A stretch of 64,000 nt of DNA from NCBI GenBank assembly GCA_947579605.1, contig OX388325.1:9729572-9793571 (forward strand). The letters are read 5' to 3'. Shown one piece after another: positions 41,640-52,911 of the stretch. How positions within the stretch are numbered: the first letter of the stretch is position 1; each line of letters opens with the position of its first letter. The stretch is from Athripsodes cinereus. Its lineage: Eukaryota; Arthropoda; Insecta; Trichoptera; Leptoceridae. Made by a program: the position numbers and the translations under genes. Under the pieces are notes generated by a model. That model searched no databases, was not told the origin of the DNA, and saw only the letters and a program-made list of their open reading frames with translations.

Positions 41640-42205
41640 TTGGGCCTCGGAGCACCCGGTAAAGAATTTGTCTCTCACTTTTTCCCGTAAGTTTTCGAGT
41701 GTACCTACTGTAAAACGTGGGTATTCTTAAAAATAAGGACATTTTACATCTTAAATATAGCGATGAGGTTTGCCACTTATCTTGAATGTCTTTTATTTGT
41801 TGACATGGAGTGGACAGTTTGCATAGTTATTATATACAGCTAGTCTGCTGGCTAGTTGCATGAAATACTAGATCTAAAATTTAGTTGTAAATTTAGTAAA
41901 TTAGCATGGATTGGCGACGTCGGTAGATCCGGAGTATAAAGGGCGACTAAAGGTATTCTACAGGGTATACCCGAGGGCAGAAGACCGTAAGGCAGACCAA
42001 GACAAAGATTGTGAGATAACATCAACCGACATCTACTCGTAAAGGAGCTAAATGCTAAAGACGAGTGGCAATCCATTGCTCAAGATAGAAAGGCTTGGAG
42101 ATCTATTGTTTTGGAGGCAAAGGCCCTAAAGGGGCTTTTCGGCCATCAGAAGTAAAGAAGTCTGCTGGCTACCCCACTTGTGAGATTTGCCGTAAAGTAG
42201 AAGTA
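41640..42205 (+). repeat. SINE-1 copy interrupted by LINE-G
   Basis: SINE-1 starts 'ggagcacccggtaaagaatt' at about 41650 and runs to TCTGCTGGCTA (41844-41854). After the insertion it resumes with TCTGCTGGCTA (42161-42171), 'ccccacttgtgagatttgcc' and a short tail. The 11-bp duplication proves LINE-G came later. Confidence 0.9.
41855..42160 (+). pseudogene. LINE-G 3' end, 306-bp insertion
   Basis: The plus frame gives 'GVYPEGRRP' (with drift), 'RPRQRL', 'NINRHLL', 'ELNAKDEWQSIAQDRKAWRS' and 'EAKALKGLFGHQK', the C-terminal end of a LINE ORF2. Flanked by the 11-bp duplication TCTGCTGGCTA. The second copy is at 60706-60896. 5'-truncated. Confidence 0.9.
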
Positions 42206-42544
42206 GAAATTGTTTATTGACTGAAATGAAAAAAACCGATAAAGTTTTTTTTTTCATGTGTATGAAAAACAACGCTATAATCAACACTTATCTAATTTCA
42301 TATCGTGCCTTCAAAGTTTGATAGGAAGTAGGTAGTGTCTTGATACTGACTTCAAGGATACTACATAACTCATTAACATAGTAATATGAAGTAAGGAGTT
42401 AGTATACTGCAACCAGTGGCGTGAATCCATCAATATTTTCTTTCTCGTAATTATATGTATATTTTCATGTCGTACCTACTTTCACAAATGGTTTGCAATT
42501 AGTGTCTTGATGTTGATTTCGAGGAATTTCATGGTGTTGTAGAG
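42206..42544. other. Spacer
   Basis: Nothing recognised; ends AGAG (42541-42544), the possible left duplication of the palindromic element. Confidence 0.5.
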
Positions 42545-43478
42545 GGGTTATTCCGTGTCAATTCAACACAATTTTGGGAGATTTTCAGAATTGATGTCTC
42601 AGATTTTCATAATTTTTTTTATACAGCAATATATCATAGACTTATGAAAAAATACCAATACCGAGATACAGGGCTTCAGAAATGCATGCATCGTGATATT
42701 GCGTGTTTTGACACCTTTGGATGCCTATATAGACTGGCAACTAATGACGATATAAACCTGGGAGTGGTCTTATTTTAAAGCAGTTGCATAGGGCTTTACT
42801 ATGATATGCCACAAGATGGGGGTAAAAAAAAAAAAAAAAATTAAATTTAAATTTTTCAAAAAATGGCAATTTTAAAATTTCAAAAAAATCTCAAAAATAG
42901 TTTGTAATGTCTTAATACATATAGTAAAATTTCATCATGGGATCTCAATGGGATCAGGAGATACAGGGCTTCAGAAATGCATGCATCGTGAAATTGCGTG
43001 TATTTTACGATGCGTGTATTTCTGAAGCCCTGTATCTCCTGATCTCATCGAGATCCCATAATAGAATTTTGGTATATGTATAAATACATTACAAACTATT
43101 TTTGACAATTTTTTGGAATTTTTAAAATTGTCACTTTTTGAAAAATTTAATTTTAAAATTTAATTTTTTTTTTAAACCGTGACCCCTATCCTGTGGCACA
43201 CCAGATTAAAGCCCCATTCAACAGCTTTAAAACGAGACCTTTCTCAGGTTTATATCATCACTGGTTGCCAGTCTATAGGCATCCAAAGATACCAAGACAT
43301 GAGATTTTTTCATAAAAATTGTGATTTTTAAAAATTAATAACTTCAAAAATAATTGTGCTACATAACTGAAATTTGGTATTTTTTCATAAGTCTATGATA
43401 TATTGCTGTATAAAAAAAATCATGAAAATCTGAGACATCAAGTCTGAATCAGTGTGATGATTTGACACGGAATAACCC
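42545..43478. mobile_element. 934-bp palindromic element (GGGTTATTCCGTGTCAA ends)
   Basis: Perfect 17-bp ends GGGTTATTCCGTGTCAA (42545-42561) and TTGACACGGAATAACCC (43462-43478), flanked by AGAG on both sides. The complement continues across the whole element: 'cttatgaaaaaatacca' with 'ttggtattttttcataag', 'aggcatccaaag' with 'tttggatgcct', 'gggcttcagaaatgcatgca' with 'tttctgaagccctgtatctc', around a centre near 43010. A run of A (42828-42840) is opposite a run of T. No ORF. The superfamily is unknown; a 4-bp duplication is a tentative reading. Confidence 0.85.
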
Positions 43479-44339
43479 AGAGAAAGAAATTACCGAAAGC
43501 GATGGCATGAATCTTCCAAAGAAATCACTCAAAATTCTTTAAATGTTTATCGACTTACTTGAAAATGAGATTAAAAGATCCTACATTCTAAAAACGTTGA
43601 TAGTTTGCCTTAATATATGAGATTTTATAAACCTGATAGCTAAAACAAGAAATTAAATGGTAAAGCATTGACGAAAAATCATAATGAAACTAAAAATGTT
43701 TGTTCCACTATATTGTTTTTTATTGAAATATTACGTCTATACTCTGCGCCGACACCTATCGAAGTATCGTATACACTTGATCTTCCTGTAGAAAAAATGT
43801 GGATACGCCTTTGATAAAAGTCCATTCACCTATTTAGGTACTTTCTTTCTTGACTAATTTAGAGAAAAAGGTGTAGAGTAAATACACATAAACCTTTATA
43901 CCATGTACCCATTATCAAATTGGTGAAATACATAAGGTACGTACCCACTGGTGTTGGGCTATTCTAAAAAGAAATTCGGGTGAATTATTAATATAATATA
44001 CCTGTATACTTTGATGTTTTTCACTCTGGGGCTTTTCAAGACACCTATTTATTATATTACCATCTTTGAAACATTTTCAAATTATTAAAAAACCTTCTGA
44101 ATATTGCATAAGTACTTATGATATAGTATATTAATTTACACCGCAAAGTTCAAATTTATGAAAACTTTTTCAACTAAAAAAGGTACCTACCTATCTCTTT
44201 TTAATATTTCTCAAAAATATACATCTTCTTATTCTAGCATGATGGTATTGCAGATTATTTTTATTTACATATAAAAAGATGTATCTGGGTTTTTGTTATA
44301 AACCCAAATACAACCTTATACACCTTTCACAGTAAGCTA
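43479..44339. other. AT-rich spacer
   Basis: Nothing recognised. Confidence 0.5.
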
Positions 44340-44483
44340 AAAGCTTGTGTCGTGAAAGGGGAGTTTGCCGGCACTTAGGGTCGAACCACGAACCTCATAT
44401 GCACGAGGCCAAGACTCTACCTCCAGGCTACCGACGAACTCTAATGTGAGTTCACTTAATTAATTAATTAATGTGAACTCACT
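44340..44483 (-). repeat. tRNA-derived SINE head (type 3) next to a hairpin
   Basis: The minus strand 44440-44369 reads 'gttcgtcggtagcctggagg' (A-box-like), 'tagagtcttggcctcgtgca' and 'gaggttcgtggttcgaccct' (B-box-like). Its sequence differs from SINE-2. To its right GTGAGTTCAC and GTGAACTCAC (about 44447-44483) form a hairpin around TTAATTAATTAATTAA. Confidence 0.5.
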
Positions 44484-44930
44484 TACGATTCGAAGATTTT
44501 AAATGACTTAAATGTGATGTTTTAAGGATACTTACTTTTTACAGTAACACCTTGGAAAACTTAACAAAAATGAGGGATGATCTTTTCCAGTGCGAAACTT
44601 CACGTGCATTATTAATAGTTTCATAATAGAGCCGTAAAAATATAATCAGGTTATGTATAGGTAATAAAGTTCTCCAATTAAATAATATATCTATGAGTTC
44701 GGCGCTTAATTTGTATGGGATGACGAAAGCTAACTACTAATTTATTGATATATAAGTAATACTAGGTTACATGTTTTTCTTGGAACTAATTAATTAAGAG
44801 TAGGTGTTTTTATTTTTATATACCTGTACTTTCGGTGATATATTTTTTACAGTTTAAAGTGTACGTTTTTTGCAGTTTATAGGAATTTAATAACCGAATT
44901 TTTGTATCTTTAACTCAGATATTTAATTAG

Positions 44931-45010
44931 GAAGATTTCGGGTTGATTGGAAGATATTGCGTAGCAACAAATCGCCCTTATTGTCCGATTAACTCACCCT
45001 GTAAATTTAA
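44931..45010 (+). repeat. LINE-B-like tail fragment
   Basis: 'cgggttgattggaagatatt', 'gcgtagcaacaaatcgccct' and 'taactcaccctgtaaattta' resemble LINE-B, with an inserted repeat of 'cgccct/ccg' words. The tail is absent. Confidence 0.45.
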
Positions 45011-45670
45011 TACAAGAAACTACCATATACCTAACTATGGTTTAGGAAAGGACAACTGCACCTTGTTTGGGATGGGACTTGAATCCGCAACTCATCCTTA
45101 TTGTGAGGTATACTTTGGCTACAACGAGACATACCAAAAGCTTCGAAATTCTTTCTTGTAAACCCCAGTGAAAGCTTCTTGTATAGGTATTGTTTTAGCA
45201 TACCTAAGTATGAGTATTTCGTGCTGGATACAATCGAAGCCTTGGTTTACGAATAATTTTATATTTCGCTATTGGCATTTCAACAGGTTTTTTTACAAAA
45301 CTTTATTATCACACAATTAGGTATGTGAACAATTGCGTTAAACTATGTAAACATATTTGTACATCAATACTTTTTTAATTTCAATCATGAGCGAAGTTAA
45401 AAATCGTAGTTCATACAACTGAAAACCAGTTTTTCGGAAATTTCTCAAAATTGAAGTCGAAATTTCGTTTTGATAGTACCTACATACATAATATTATAGT
45501 TTGTTATCTTGTATTTGTTTTGTTATTACCGTAGGTGGATTATATTATTTTGACCTATTTTTTTTTTATTATGATGGATTATTAGTTTATAATATCTATA
45601 CGTTAAAGCGAAACTACTTGATGCAGATTTTTTGTTAAAATTACTTATTGACATATAATAGATATTTTTC
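45011..45670. other. AT-rich spacer
   Basis: Nothing recognised. Confidence 0.5.
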
Positions 45671-45676
45671 AATATC

Positions 45677-45950
45677 CCGTGGAGCACCCGGTGAAGAATT
45701 GGTCTCCCACTCCCTCCTTAAGTTTTCGAGTGTCCTGTAAAAGGCAGGTGTTCGAAAAAATTAAGACATTGTACATCTTAAATTCAGCGATGAAGTTTGC
45801 CACTCATCCTGAATGTCTTGATTTTATATTGGCACGAAGAAGACAGCTTGCATGTTTCTTACATGCAGCTGGTCTGCTGGCTACCCCACTTGTGGGATAT
45901 GCCGTGATGGTATAGTAGTAGTAGTATAGTAGTAGTAGTAGTAGTATTGA
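45677..45950 (+). repeat. SINE-1, near full length, (TAG)n tail
   Basis: 'gtggagcacccggtgaagaa', 'ttggtctcccactccctcct', 'ttttcgagtgtcctgtaaaa', 'catcttaaattcagcgatga', 'cactcatcctgaatgtcttg', 'gctggctaccccacttgtgg' and 'gatatgccgtgatggtatag', then TAGTAG repeats to 45948. Same head and length as 50491-50738. Confidence 0.9.
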
Positions 45951-46139
45951 AGTCCTCGCTATGCTCTTTTTGATGACATATTATTGATCTATGTAAAAAA
46001 CTAGTTATATTTTGTAATTCCTTTATATATATATATATATAAAAAAAAATATATCAAAATTTGGTAAAAGCCTAATAATTCCATTTTACATTATTTGATA
46101 TAGTTTCAATTTTAGCAAAATGTGTACCTAATATAGAGG

Positions 46140-46350
46140 GTTACAATCCATTGGGTTGGTCTGCAACGAGTTTAAATTTTCTTCTCCGTTCCTCCCTATT
46201 TTCCGCTAGACTCTTTAATTCTACGTATGTGCCACAGTTCATGTCCTTCTACACTTATCTTGGTCGTTCGTACACTTATCTTGGTCGGCCCCTATCATTT
46301 TTACCTTGGCCTTTCACTCCGCGATGGTGATGAGCAGGCCTGAATTCAGT
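46140..46350 (-). pseudogene. LINE 3' coding end
   Basis: The minus strand gives 'GTYVELKSLAENREERRKF', 'KLVADQPNG', typical of a LINE C-terminus (L-A-x-N-R-x-x-W/R-R-x-F-V). The word 'tacacttatcttggtcg' is duplicated in tandem near 46250-46285. Confidence 0.6.
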
Positions 46351-46644
46351 AACGGTGACCCACAATAATTTTTGTCAGTATTCTTTGTGCTAACAAATAA
46401 CAAGTGAAGAGAACTAAAAAATGTAATTTTGTTGAAAAAACTTTGTGTATCCATACTAAAAAATGATATTGATGTTGGATGATTTGTTTCTTAAGCGTCA
46501 TTTTATGATCCTTCGACCGTCTTAAGGGTCTCGGTTAGAAGATCGACTTTCATTAAACTTCTAAATCCTGTAATGTTGCGCAGGCGTCATGGCAGACATC
46601 CTATTAGGTACAAGTCACAGGAGCTGCAATGCTAAAGACTCTAT
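46351..46644. other. Spacer
   Basis: Nothing recognised, apart from GC-richer 'gtaatgttgcgcaggcgtca' near 46570. Confidence 0.4.
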
Positions 46645-47081
46645 CACGGAATGGGCCACTTGCAGTCGTGGGGAATTTTAATAAAAATGATCGAATTGAG
46701 TAAATTTGAGGTCGGAAAACACAAATATGTCAATTAAAATTTTTTAAATATCTAAATTATGTAGATTTTCCAAAAATAAAATCCAAAATTTTTGACGTTT
46801 GGCAAAACGCGTAAAATGGCTTTTGACAGCTGATGACGTCACGGAGTCCCATGTGTGTATGAGATTATAATCTGTGGTGCGAAAGTTATTATGGTTCACC
46901 GGACTCCGTGACGTCACAGTGCTGCCATATTGTTTTTGATCACTCCGAGAAAATTCAATTTTTAAAAGCTTATCTAGGAAAATAGTGCAATAAAAATTAA
47001 AATAAATTGTGGTTGTGTTTCTTTCATAATAATTAACAACTTTATGTAATAAAAAAAATTCTGCAAGTGGTCCATTGTGTG
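46645..47081. mobile_element. MITE with CACTTGCAG ends and CRE-like central palindrome
   Basis: The ends are CACGGAATGGGCCACTTGCA (46645) and, in complement, CACACAATGGACCACTTGCA (to 47081), with 18 of 21 positions matching over the full terminal repeat. Internally TGACGTCACGGAGTCC (about 46834-46849) and GGACTCCGTGACGTCA (46901-46916) form a perfect 16-bp inverted repeat that includes the CRE-type site TGACGTCA on both arms. I found no clean target duplication. No ORF. Confidence 0.65.
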
Positions 47082-47479
47082 GTGTTACATTTGCCGGGCT
47101 CTATCAGCTTATCTATGGAATATGCTGATGAACGCCATGTTGATGTGTCGTAACATATTGTATTTTCGCTCTGACATCCAGAGATACTATGTATGTACTA
47201 AATAGTTTCATTATCTAATAGTATTATTGCTTGCTCATGATATTGTATTCAACTACTCTACTATCTCTATTATTATTATACGGAATGATAGATAAATAAA
47301 CATTTTATTATTATTTACTTAATGTAATATTAATTTATATGAGTTACTAATGTATGAGGTACTCTTAGAAATATTAGGATATTAGTTGAGCACTTTAAGG
47401 TCAATGGGAAATATAATTCCTAAAGATATTTTTTGAGTATTTATCCCATATTTTCAAGATTTCTTTTCTTGCTGTGCCA
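47082..47479. other. AT-rich spacer
   Basis: Nothing recognised. Confidence 0.5.
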
Positions 47480-47950
47480 TGTCAGGTCCCCCCGACGTTG
47501 GCGATCACTCCGGTGAAAACCTCCCTGTCCTGTGCTGCTCTGAACAGGTCATTCACTGTCCGGATTCTAGTCCACTCTCTAATGTTGCGCAGCCAGGACA
47601 TCTGCTTTCTGCCAACTCCCCCGTCTTCCCTCTATCTTGCCCTTCAATATAAGGCGGAGGAGAGGATACTTCTCTCCACGTAGCACGTGACCCAAATATG
47701 AGACCTTCCTCACTTTGATAATCGACAACAGCTCTCTCCTGGCTCCGGATCTACTAAGTACTTCGATGTTACTGACTTTTTCGGTCCAAAGTATACGAAG
47801 CATTCTTCGATGTATCCACATTTTGAATGCTTCTAACCGATTTATCACGTTTACTTTCAGAGTCCAAGTTTCACATCCGTATAATAGAGTTGACCATATG
47901 TAAGCTTTTATCATTCTTTGTCGACGTTTTAGATTCAAATTATCGTCACA
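47480..47950 (-). pseudogene. LINE-F RT C-terminal region
   Basis: The minus strand encodes 'MNLKRRQRMIKAYIWSTLLY', 'GCETWTLKVNVINRLEAFKM', 'WIHRRMLRILW', 'SYLGHVLRGEKYPLLRLILK' and 'GKIEGRRG', then a frame change and the end. Y-G-C-E-T-W-T-L and L-G-H-V-x-R are standard in the C-terminal region of LINE ORF2. The fragment at 22827-22990 is the same family. Confidence 0.85.
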
Positions 47951-48107
47951 GAATTAATTTCTTAATTATATTTATTTATTTATTCTTTACGGCACATTGA
48001 TTAGAAACAATAACATAGATGGTGACTTTTCTATTTTCGATAAAGAAACACTATGAAAGTTTATTTTTAAGATTAGGTAATAAACTATAAAAAATGAAAC
48101 ACTGTAT

Positions 48108-48274
48108 AACTTTCACTAATTAATATATATTGCTATAAAGCTTTTCGGACGTACGTCCATCCTCAGTAATAAATATCTTATAACTGAGATATAAGATGTT
48201 TATACGATAGTTATAAGATGAGGATGGACGTATGTCCGAAAAGCTTCATAGCAATATATTAATTAGTGAAAGTT
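48108..48274. mobile_element. 167-bp foldback MITE
   Basis: Arms begin AACTTTCACTAATTAATATA (48108) and end with the complement at 48274. They include AAGCTTTTCGGACGTACGTC and ATCCTCA, around a centre with ATAAGATG-type words. The arms differ by a few bases. No flanking duplication could be fixed. Confidence 0.75.
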
Positions 48275-48344
48275 TGTTTTTTTTTGTTTTTTTACCTAAA
48301 TTAAAAAAAAAAACATAGAAGGTATACATTCAAATAAGAAACAA

Positions 48345-48480
48345 TCAATATAATAATAGTAAACTTTATTGAAATACATATTTACAAAGCTATAAAACAA
48401 TGTGATATAAATAAATGATATTGTACAATGGGCGAGTTTATCGCGGAAGCGATATTTTCCTAATACCCCATATATACAGA
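48345..48480 (-). repeat. LINE-B-like tail
   Basis: 'taaactttattgaaatacat', 'tgtacaatgggcgagtttat' and 'cgcggaagcgatattttcct' match the LINE-B tail in minus orientation, diverged. Confidence 0.6.
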
Positions 48481-49224
48481 GTAACTACATGTAATGCATC
48501 GTTTTATGTAAAATAAATGCCCTTGTAACGTACTTGCAGCGTGTAGTGTAGGAGTTTGAGGCGAATGTAGGTGCCTACCACGCTGCGGAAATACATATAC
48601 ATTTAACTGTAACTACCGATGTTCTTGTCAACAAATAGGCATAATTCACTCGGTATCGGGTGCCTTGCCTCGAGGAAAAAGAAAGTAATATGTGTACAGG
48701 CAGAACTAATGTACACGTGTCTTGTTATGACTGTGTTTATACACAGTGAATAAACAAAATCTGTATTTAGTGCGAATGAATAAATAAAATCTGTATTTAC
48801 GTAACGTAATATGTATGCGGAGATTATATTTCATTCCTATTTCCCTATTTATTTAATTTAATATAAGGGAAATGTTGTTCTGAGAATAGATAGGGAAGAG
48901 TGGAAAGGTGGAGGGAAGGAGGACCTGTCAAAAATAACAACCAACTTCAGGTTTAACAATGTAGCGAAAATATTTTACAGACTTTCTCAAACTTTTGACA
49001 TTTACAATATAACATAAATTTACTTAGTGAATATACACACGAATATTTTAAATAAGCTAAATTTTATGTAGTTTTATTAAGTACCTATGTATATGGTAGA
49101 ATGAAGAAAGGTCTAGAAGAGGCCTATATTTTTATACCTGTTAATGTTTTGTGATTTTAAATTTAATTTCGGATAATCTTGAAAAAAAAAACTTCTTTCC
49201 ATGGCTGGTAGAGAACAGACGCCT
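48481..49224. other. Spacer
   Basis: GC-richer patch near 48530-48660, with 'gaataaataaaatctgtattta' partly duplicated at 48747-48801. Nothing identified. Confidence 0.4.
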
Positions 49225-49622
49225 ATTTCACTTTTCTGTAAATTTTCAAGTGTACTGGAAAAAGTAAGTAAAAGTAGTCCGTTACGTACAAGACATTTAG
49301 TCTGTATGATCTAGCGATTACCCGTGCTGAGAGGAAGCTAATTTCGAATGTTTATCCGTTGCTCTACTGTTAACCGTATCCCTAGTAAGTTGTGGGAGAT
49401 GTACTGATAGTGCGTAATATTAAAATCTATTATATACATATGTACCTACATTTTTTTTCTAAAAGTCATAAGCTGCTTTTTATTATTTATTTATTTATTT
49501 TATTCTTATTTCATTGGTTACAATATTACAAAATAAAACAGTGTCATAAAAATATCAGTTATACAATTCAATGTACAGAGGGCGAGTTTATCGCTAAAAT
49601 GCGATGTCTATCAACTAACCCG
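49225..49622. repeat. SINE-1-like fragment (+) and LINE-B tail (-)
   Basis: 49230-49300 has 'tctgtaaattttcaagtgta' and 'acgtacaagacattt' (SINE-1 head, diverged). 49475-49622 has (TTTA)n, 'tcattggttacaatattaca', 'tacagagggcgagtttatcg' and 'ctaaaatgcgatgtc', a LINE-B tail in minus orientation. Confidence 0.65.
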
Positions 49623-49855
49623 GAATGAATTAAATAGAAGTTAAAAAAAGGTCACTTGGAGTGTCATTTTTTTTTATTAGATGAAGGTATCGAATTGTAA
49701 TATTTCTCTCCACATTGGGTGTCGCTTTGTCTTTAATCGAATGATTGAGATAAAACTATGTCACACGTGTATAAAACCTACCAAGGTTATATGACAAAAA
49801 TATTTAATTAGTCAGATATTGAAAAAGCTATTCATCCTATGTATAAGTATTTCTA

Positions 49856-50443
49856 GATTTCGCCAGAGGGTGATCTCCGGTGGGAATAACCAATCCGCAT
49901 AGGAGCTGCTAGCGGGGCTTTCAATAACGTGAACAAAATTTGGAAGGCGTCTGGACTCAGCATCAGGACAAAATGTCGCTTGTTCAATGCGTGCATCATC
50001 CCAATCCTTCTATATGGCTGTGAGTCTTGGCACTTAACCAAGGCTCAAGAGCGGAAGCTACTAAGCTTTGAAAACAAGTGTCTTAAAAGGATTTTGGATG
50101 TTATTAAATGATGAACATGTTACAAATGATGCTGTGCGCCGGCGCACCCAGCAGAGACCTGTAATCTCCGTAATACAGGAGAGACGATGGTCCTGGCTGG
50201 GACATGTTTTGAGAATGCCCAATGATAGTTGGCCAAAAAGAGCACTGTTCTTCCGTCCGCAAGGGTTCCGTCGGGCCGGGCGTCCCTTTTCACAATACAC
50301 CGTTCCTATGACAACGATATCAGAGCGCAGGGAATGTCGTGGAAAGAGGTGACACAACTAGCGCAGAGACGCTCTGAATGGAGGAGGCTGGTTTCTGCCC
50401 TGTGCTCCCGAGAGTAGCGTTGAGGGCGAGATGAGTGATGATG
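49856..50443 (+). pseudogene. LINE-C 3' insertion with 13-bp target duplication
   Basis: The plus frame gives 'VNKIWKASGLSIRTKCRLFN', 'ILLYGCESWHLTKAQERKLL', 'SWLGHVLRMPNDSWPKR' and 'WRRLVSALCSRE', broken near 50100 and 50280. Ends in (GAT)n. Flanked by ATAAGTATTTCTA at 49843-49855 and 50444-50456. Shorter than the copy at 30362-31224. Confidence 0.9.
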
Positions 50444-50490
50444 ATAAGTATTTCTAATATTTTGTTTTATTAAAATCAATACAGTACATA

Positions 50491-50738
50491 GAACCCGGTA
50501 AAGAATTGGTCTCCCACTCTTCTCCATAAGTTTTCGAGTGTCCTGTAAAAGGCAGGTGTTCGAAAAAATAAGACATTTTACATCTTAAATTCAGCGATGA
50601 GGTTTGCCACCCATCCTGAATGTCTTGATGTTATATTGGCACGGAGAAGACAGCTTGCATATTTTATATGCAGCTGGTCTGCTGGCTACCCCACTTGTGG
50701 GATATGCCGTGATGGTATAGATAGATAGGTATAGATAG
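50491..50738 (+). repeat. SINE-1 reference copy, 248 bp
   Basis: Flanked by ACAGTACATA at 50481-50490 and 50739-50748, so both ends are exact. It starts GAACCCGGTAAAGAATTGG and ends GATGGTATAGATAGATAG. No A or B box is visible, so the head is not obviously tRNA-derived. The last about 45 bases (GGCTACCCCACTTGTGGGAT, GCCGTGATGGTATAG) parallel the LINE-A 3' end (GCCTACCCC...GGCGTGAGGGTATAG). Confidence 0.92.
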
Positions 50739-50759
50739 ACAGTACATATGTATTATATA

Positions 50760-52095
50760 CCCAATTATTTGACTCATTGATTGAGAACTTTTGGTGAACT
50801 TAAGTATATAAAGAAATAACGATCTATCATAATTTATCAATATAAGGTCAATTAGGCAAACCCTCCAATAATACATAATAACTTCTCAATATCTTTGAAT
50901 TAGATACAAAGATCCCTACACATGTAGGGTGTAAGGTAAGTCATAGATCAACCGAAACTTAAGGTGATGAAGGACCTCATAATGCATTGAAGCAACTTCT
51001 AATGTTTCATTTATATTGCATGGTTTCTGAGTTATTCGTATTTTTTATTTTATTTTATTGATAAATCCATTATTTTGGTTTTTAAATTGATATAATTTGA
51101 GCAAAAAATATATAAAATACTCGTAGTAACTTTTCCTTTAAACCGTGGCCAGAAAAGGTCAGTCAGAATTTCAGGTATTAAAAAATTGATGTAGCTGATA
51201 AATCACAAAATAATATGTGAAACTATTCAATGACTTTGAATACAAAAACAATGGAAAATACAGACGATAGGCTTGATTTTTTTAGTTTACTTCGAAAAAA
51301 CTTACATATTCCAAGACGAAAAATGTTGAGAAGTATTCCGTACACTTATTTTATAGAAATGTATTTAAAAAGACAAGGATTTAAAAGGAAAATGAATGAT
51401 TTGACATGAATTGTTGGCTACAGTTGTACAGAAAAAAAAGTCTTTATTACCCTTCTTGGGCTGATCCATTACTAAACATATACCCTGTATACTTATAATA
51501 ACATTTGTTTTAATATTTTCGTGATCTTTCTGAAAGAAAGTAGAAGATTCTCGTGTAAAAGAAATAATTTTATTCTGAGTGCTATGTTAAGTCTCTCCAA
51601 CGTCGGCTATCTGGTGTAGCCCTCTGCGTCTATCGCCTAATATTTCTCAGTCAAAATATTCAACTTCTTCTCGCATCTTTCCACAATTAAGGCCAAGAAT
51701 GAGCTTTTTGTCTCTCGATTATTTTTCTATAAAGCTTGTTTACCCTTTTGAGCTTATTTGTAACAAAATCCTCGCAATGAAAAGTGTAACCTGTTGAATA
51801 TGAAATGAAAAAAAGAAGATATGTGACTAGATGTGGGAAGAATGATGAAAAAACTCTTTCTCATTTATTTCAGGAGTTGGAGAGCTCATAAACATACTGA
51901 TAACTCTACCAGTACCACTAAGCCAGAATTAGCATTAGAATCATCATTATAGATAGGAAATCGAACTCGTAACTTTGCAACTCACGGGCAAGAACGTTAT
52001 TTTTTCTTATTATATTTTATTCTTTTTGCACATCATCATTGTATAAAAGTATAAACAAAACAATATAAAATTATAAAAACTAGGACGATATACAG
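50760..52095. other. Long AT-rich spacer
   Basis: No ORF, repeat family or RNA gene recognised. 'ttaagtctctccaacgtcgg' and 'ctctgcgtctatcgcc' near 51595-51640 weakly resemble the LINE-F end. Confidence 0.45.
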
Positions 52096-52099
52096 TGGC

Positions 52100-52740
52100 A
52101 ACATTATCACTATAAAGTGATTTCTTCCATCTAACCACAACACATTGAGATAAACCTAGTTAAAAAAAAATTACTTATATAAAATACACATAAAACATCA
52201 ATACAGATCAAAAGAAAAATTACAAAATTTAAAATAATATTTGACACACACCCAACATAGCATTTTTCCTTAACAGAAAATTTACAAACATTGTGCGATT
52301 GTGAAACTCTATGCGAAGAAGGAAGATTATTCCAACAACAAGCACCATATACTGAGAATGATTTCGAGAAATAATTGGTACTGTGTGTAGGAATTGTCAG
52401 AAGACGCTCGTTATTGCATCGCAATGGTAGGCTATGGCTCGCTAAATACTCGAAATTTTCTTTTAAATAGTAAGGGGGGGGACGATTACATAAAAGTGAC
52501 AAAACAATACAAAATTGAAAATACTAGGACGATAAGCAGTGACGAGATTATCACTTTGAAGTAGTAATTTCTTCCATCTAACCACGTTATCGGTATATAA
52601 TATCCCTGTCAAGTCATCACATATCCACACATCGAGAGAAATTGATGAATGTTTCCTGATGGATTTGAAGTTATCTAGTACACGATGTAATATAATGAAT
52701 ATGTAAATGAATGATAAGGAAATCAATAACATCTAGTGCA
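52100..52740 (-). pseudogene. LINE-E RT C-terminus and two tail copies
   Basis: The minus strand (52502-52131) encodes 'ASHSLPLRCNNERLLTIPTH', 'YFSKSFSVYGACCWNNLPSS' and 'CKFSVKEKCYV', the usual CR1/Jockey C-terminal block (S-F-x-V-x-G-x-x-x-W-N-x-L-P). The 3' tail words 'gtggttagatggaagaaatc' and 'tagtgataat' occur at 52085-52140 and again at 52530-52580, so a second truncated copy lies directly behind. Another tail is at 57525-57655. Confidence 0.75.
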
Positions 52741-52911
52741 TTATAATGATAATCATTCTATGTTATTATTATGATAAATACAATATTATATTGTTATAGA
52801 TATATTATCAGGTGTAAATTTGTGTAATATTCACATGTACAGGGCTTTTCTACAAAATGCTATCAGAAAAACATCAAGTAAAATTGTTTAGAATATTTCT
52901 TATTTTCTTAT

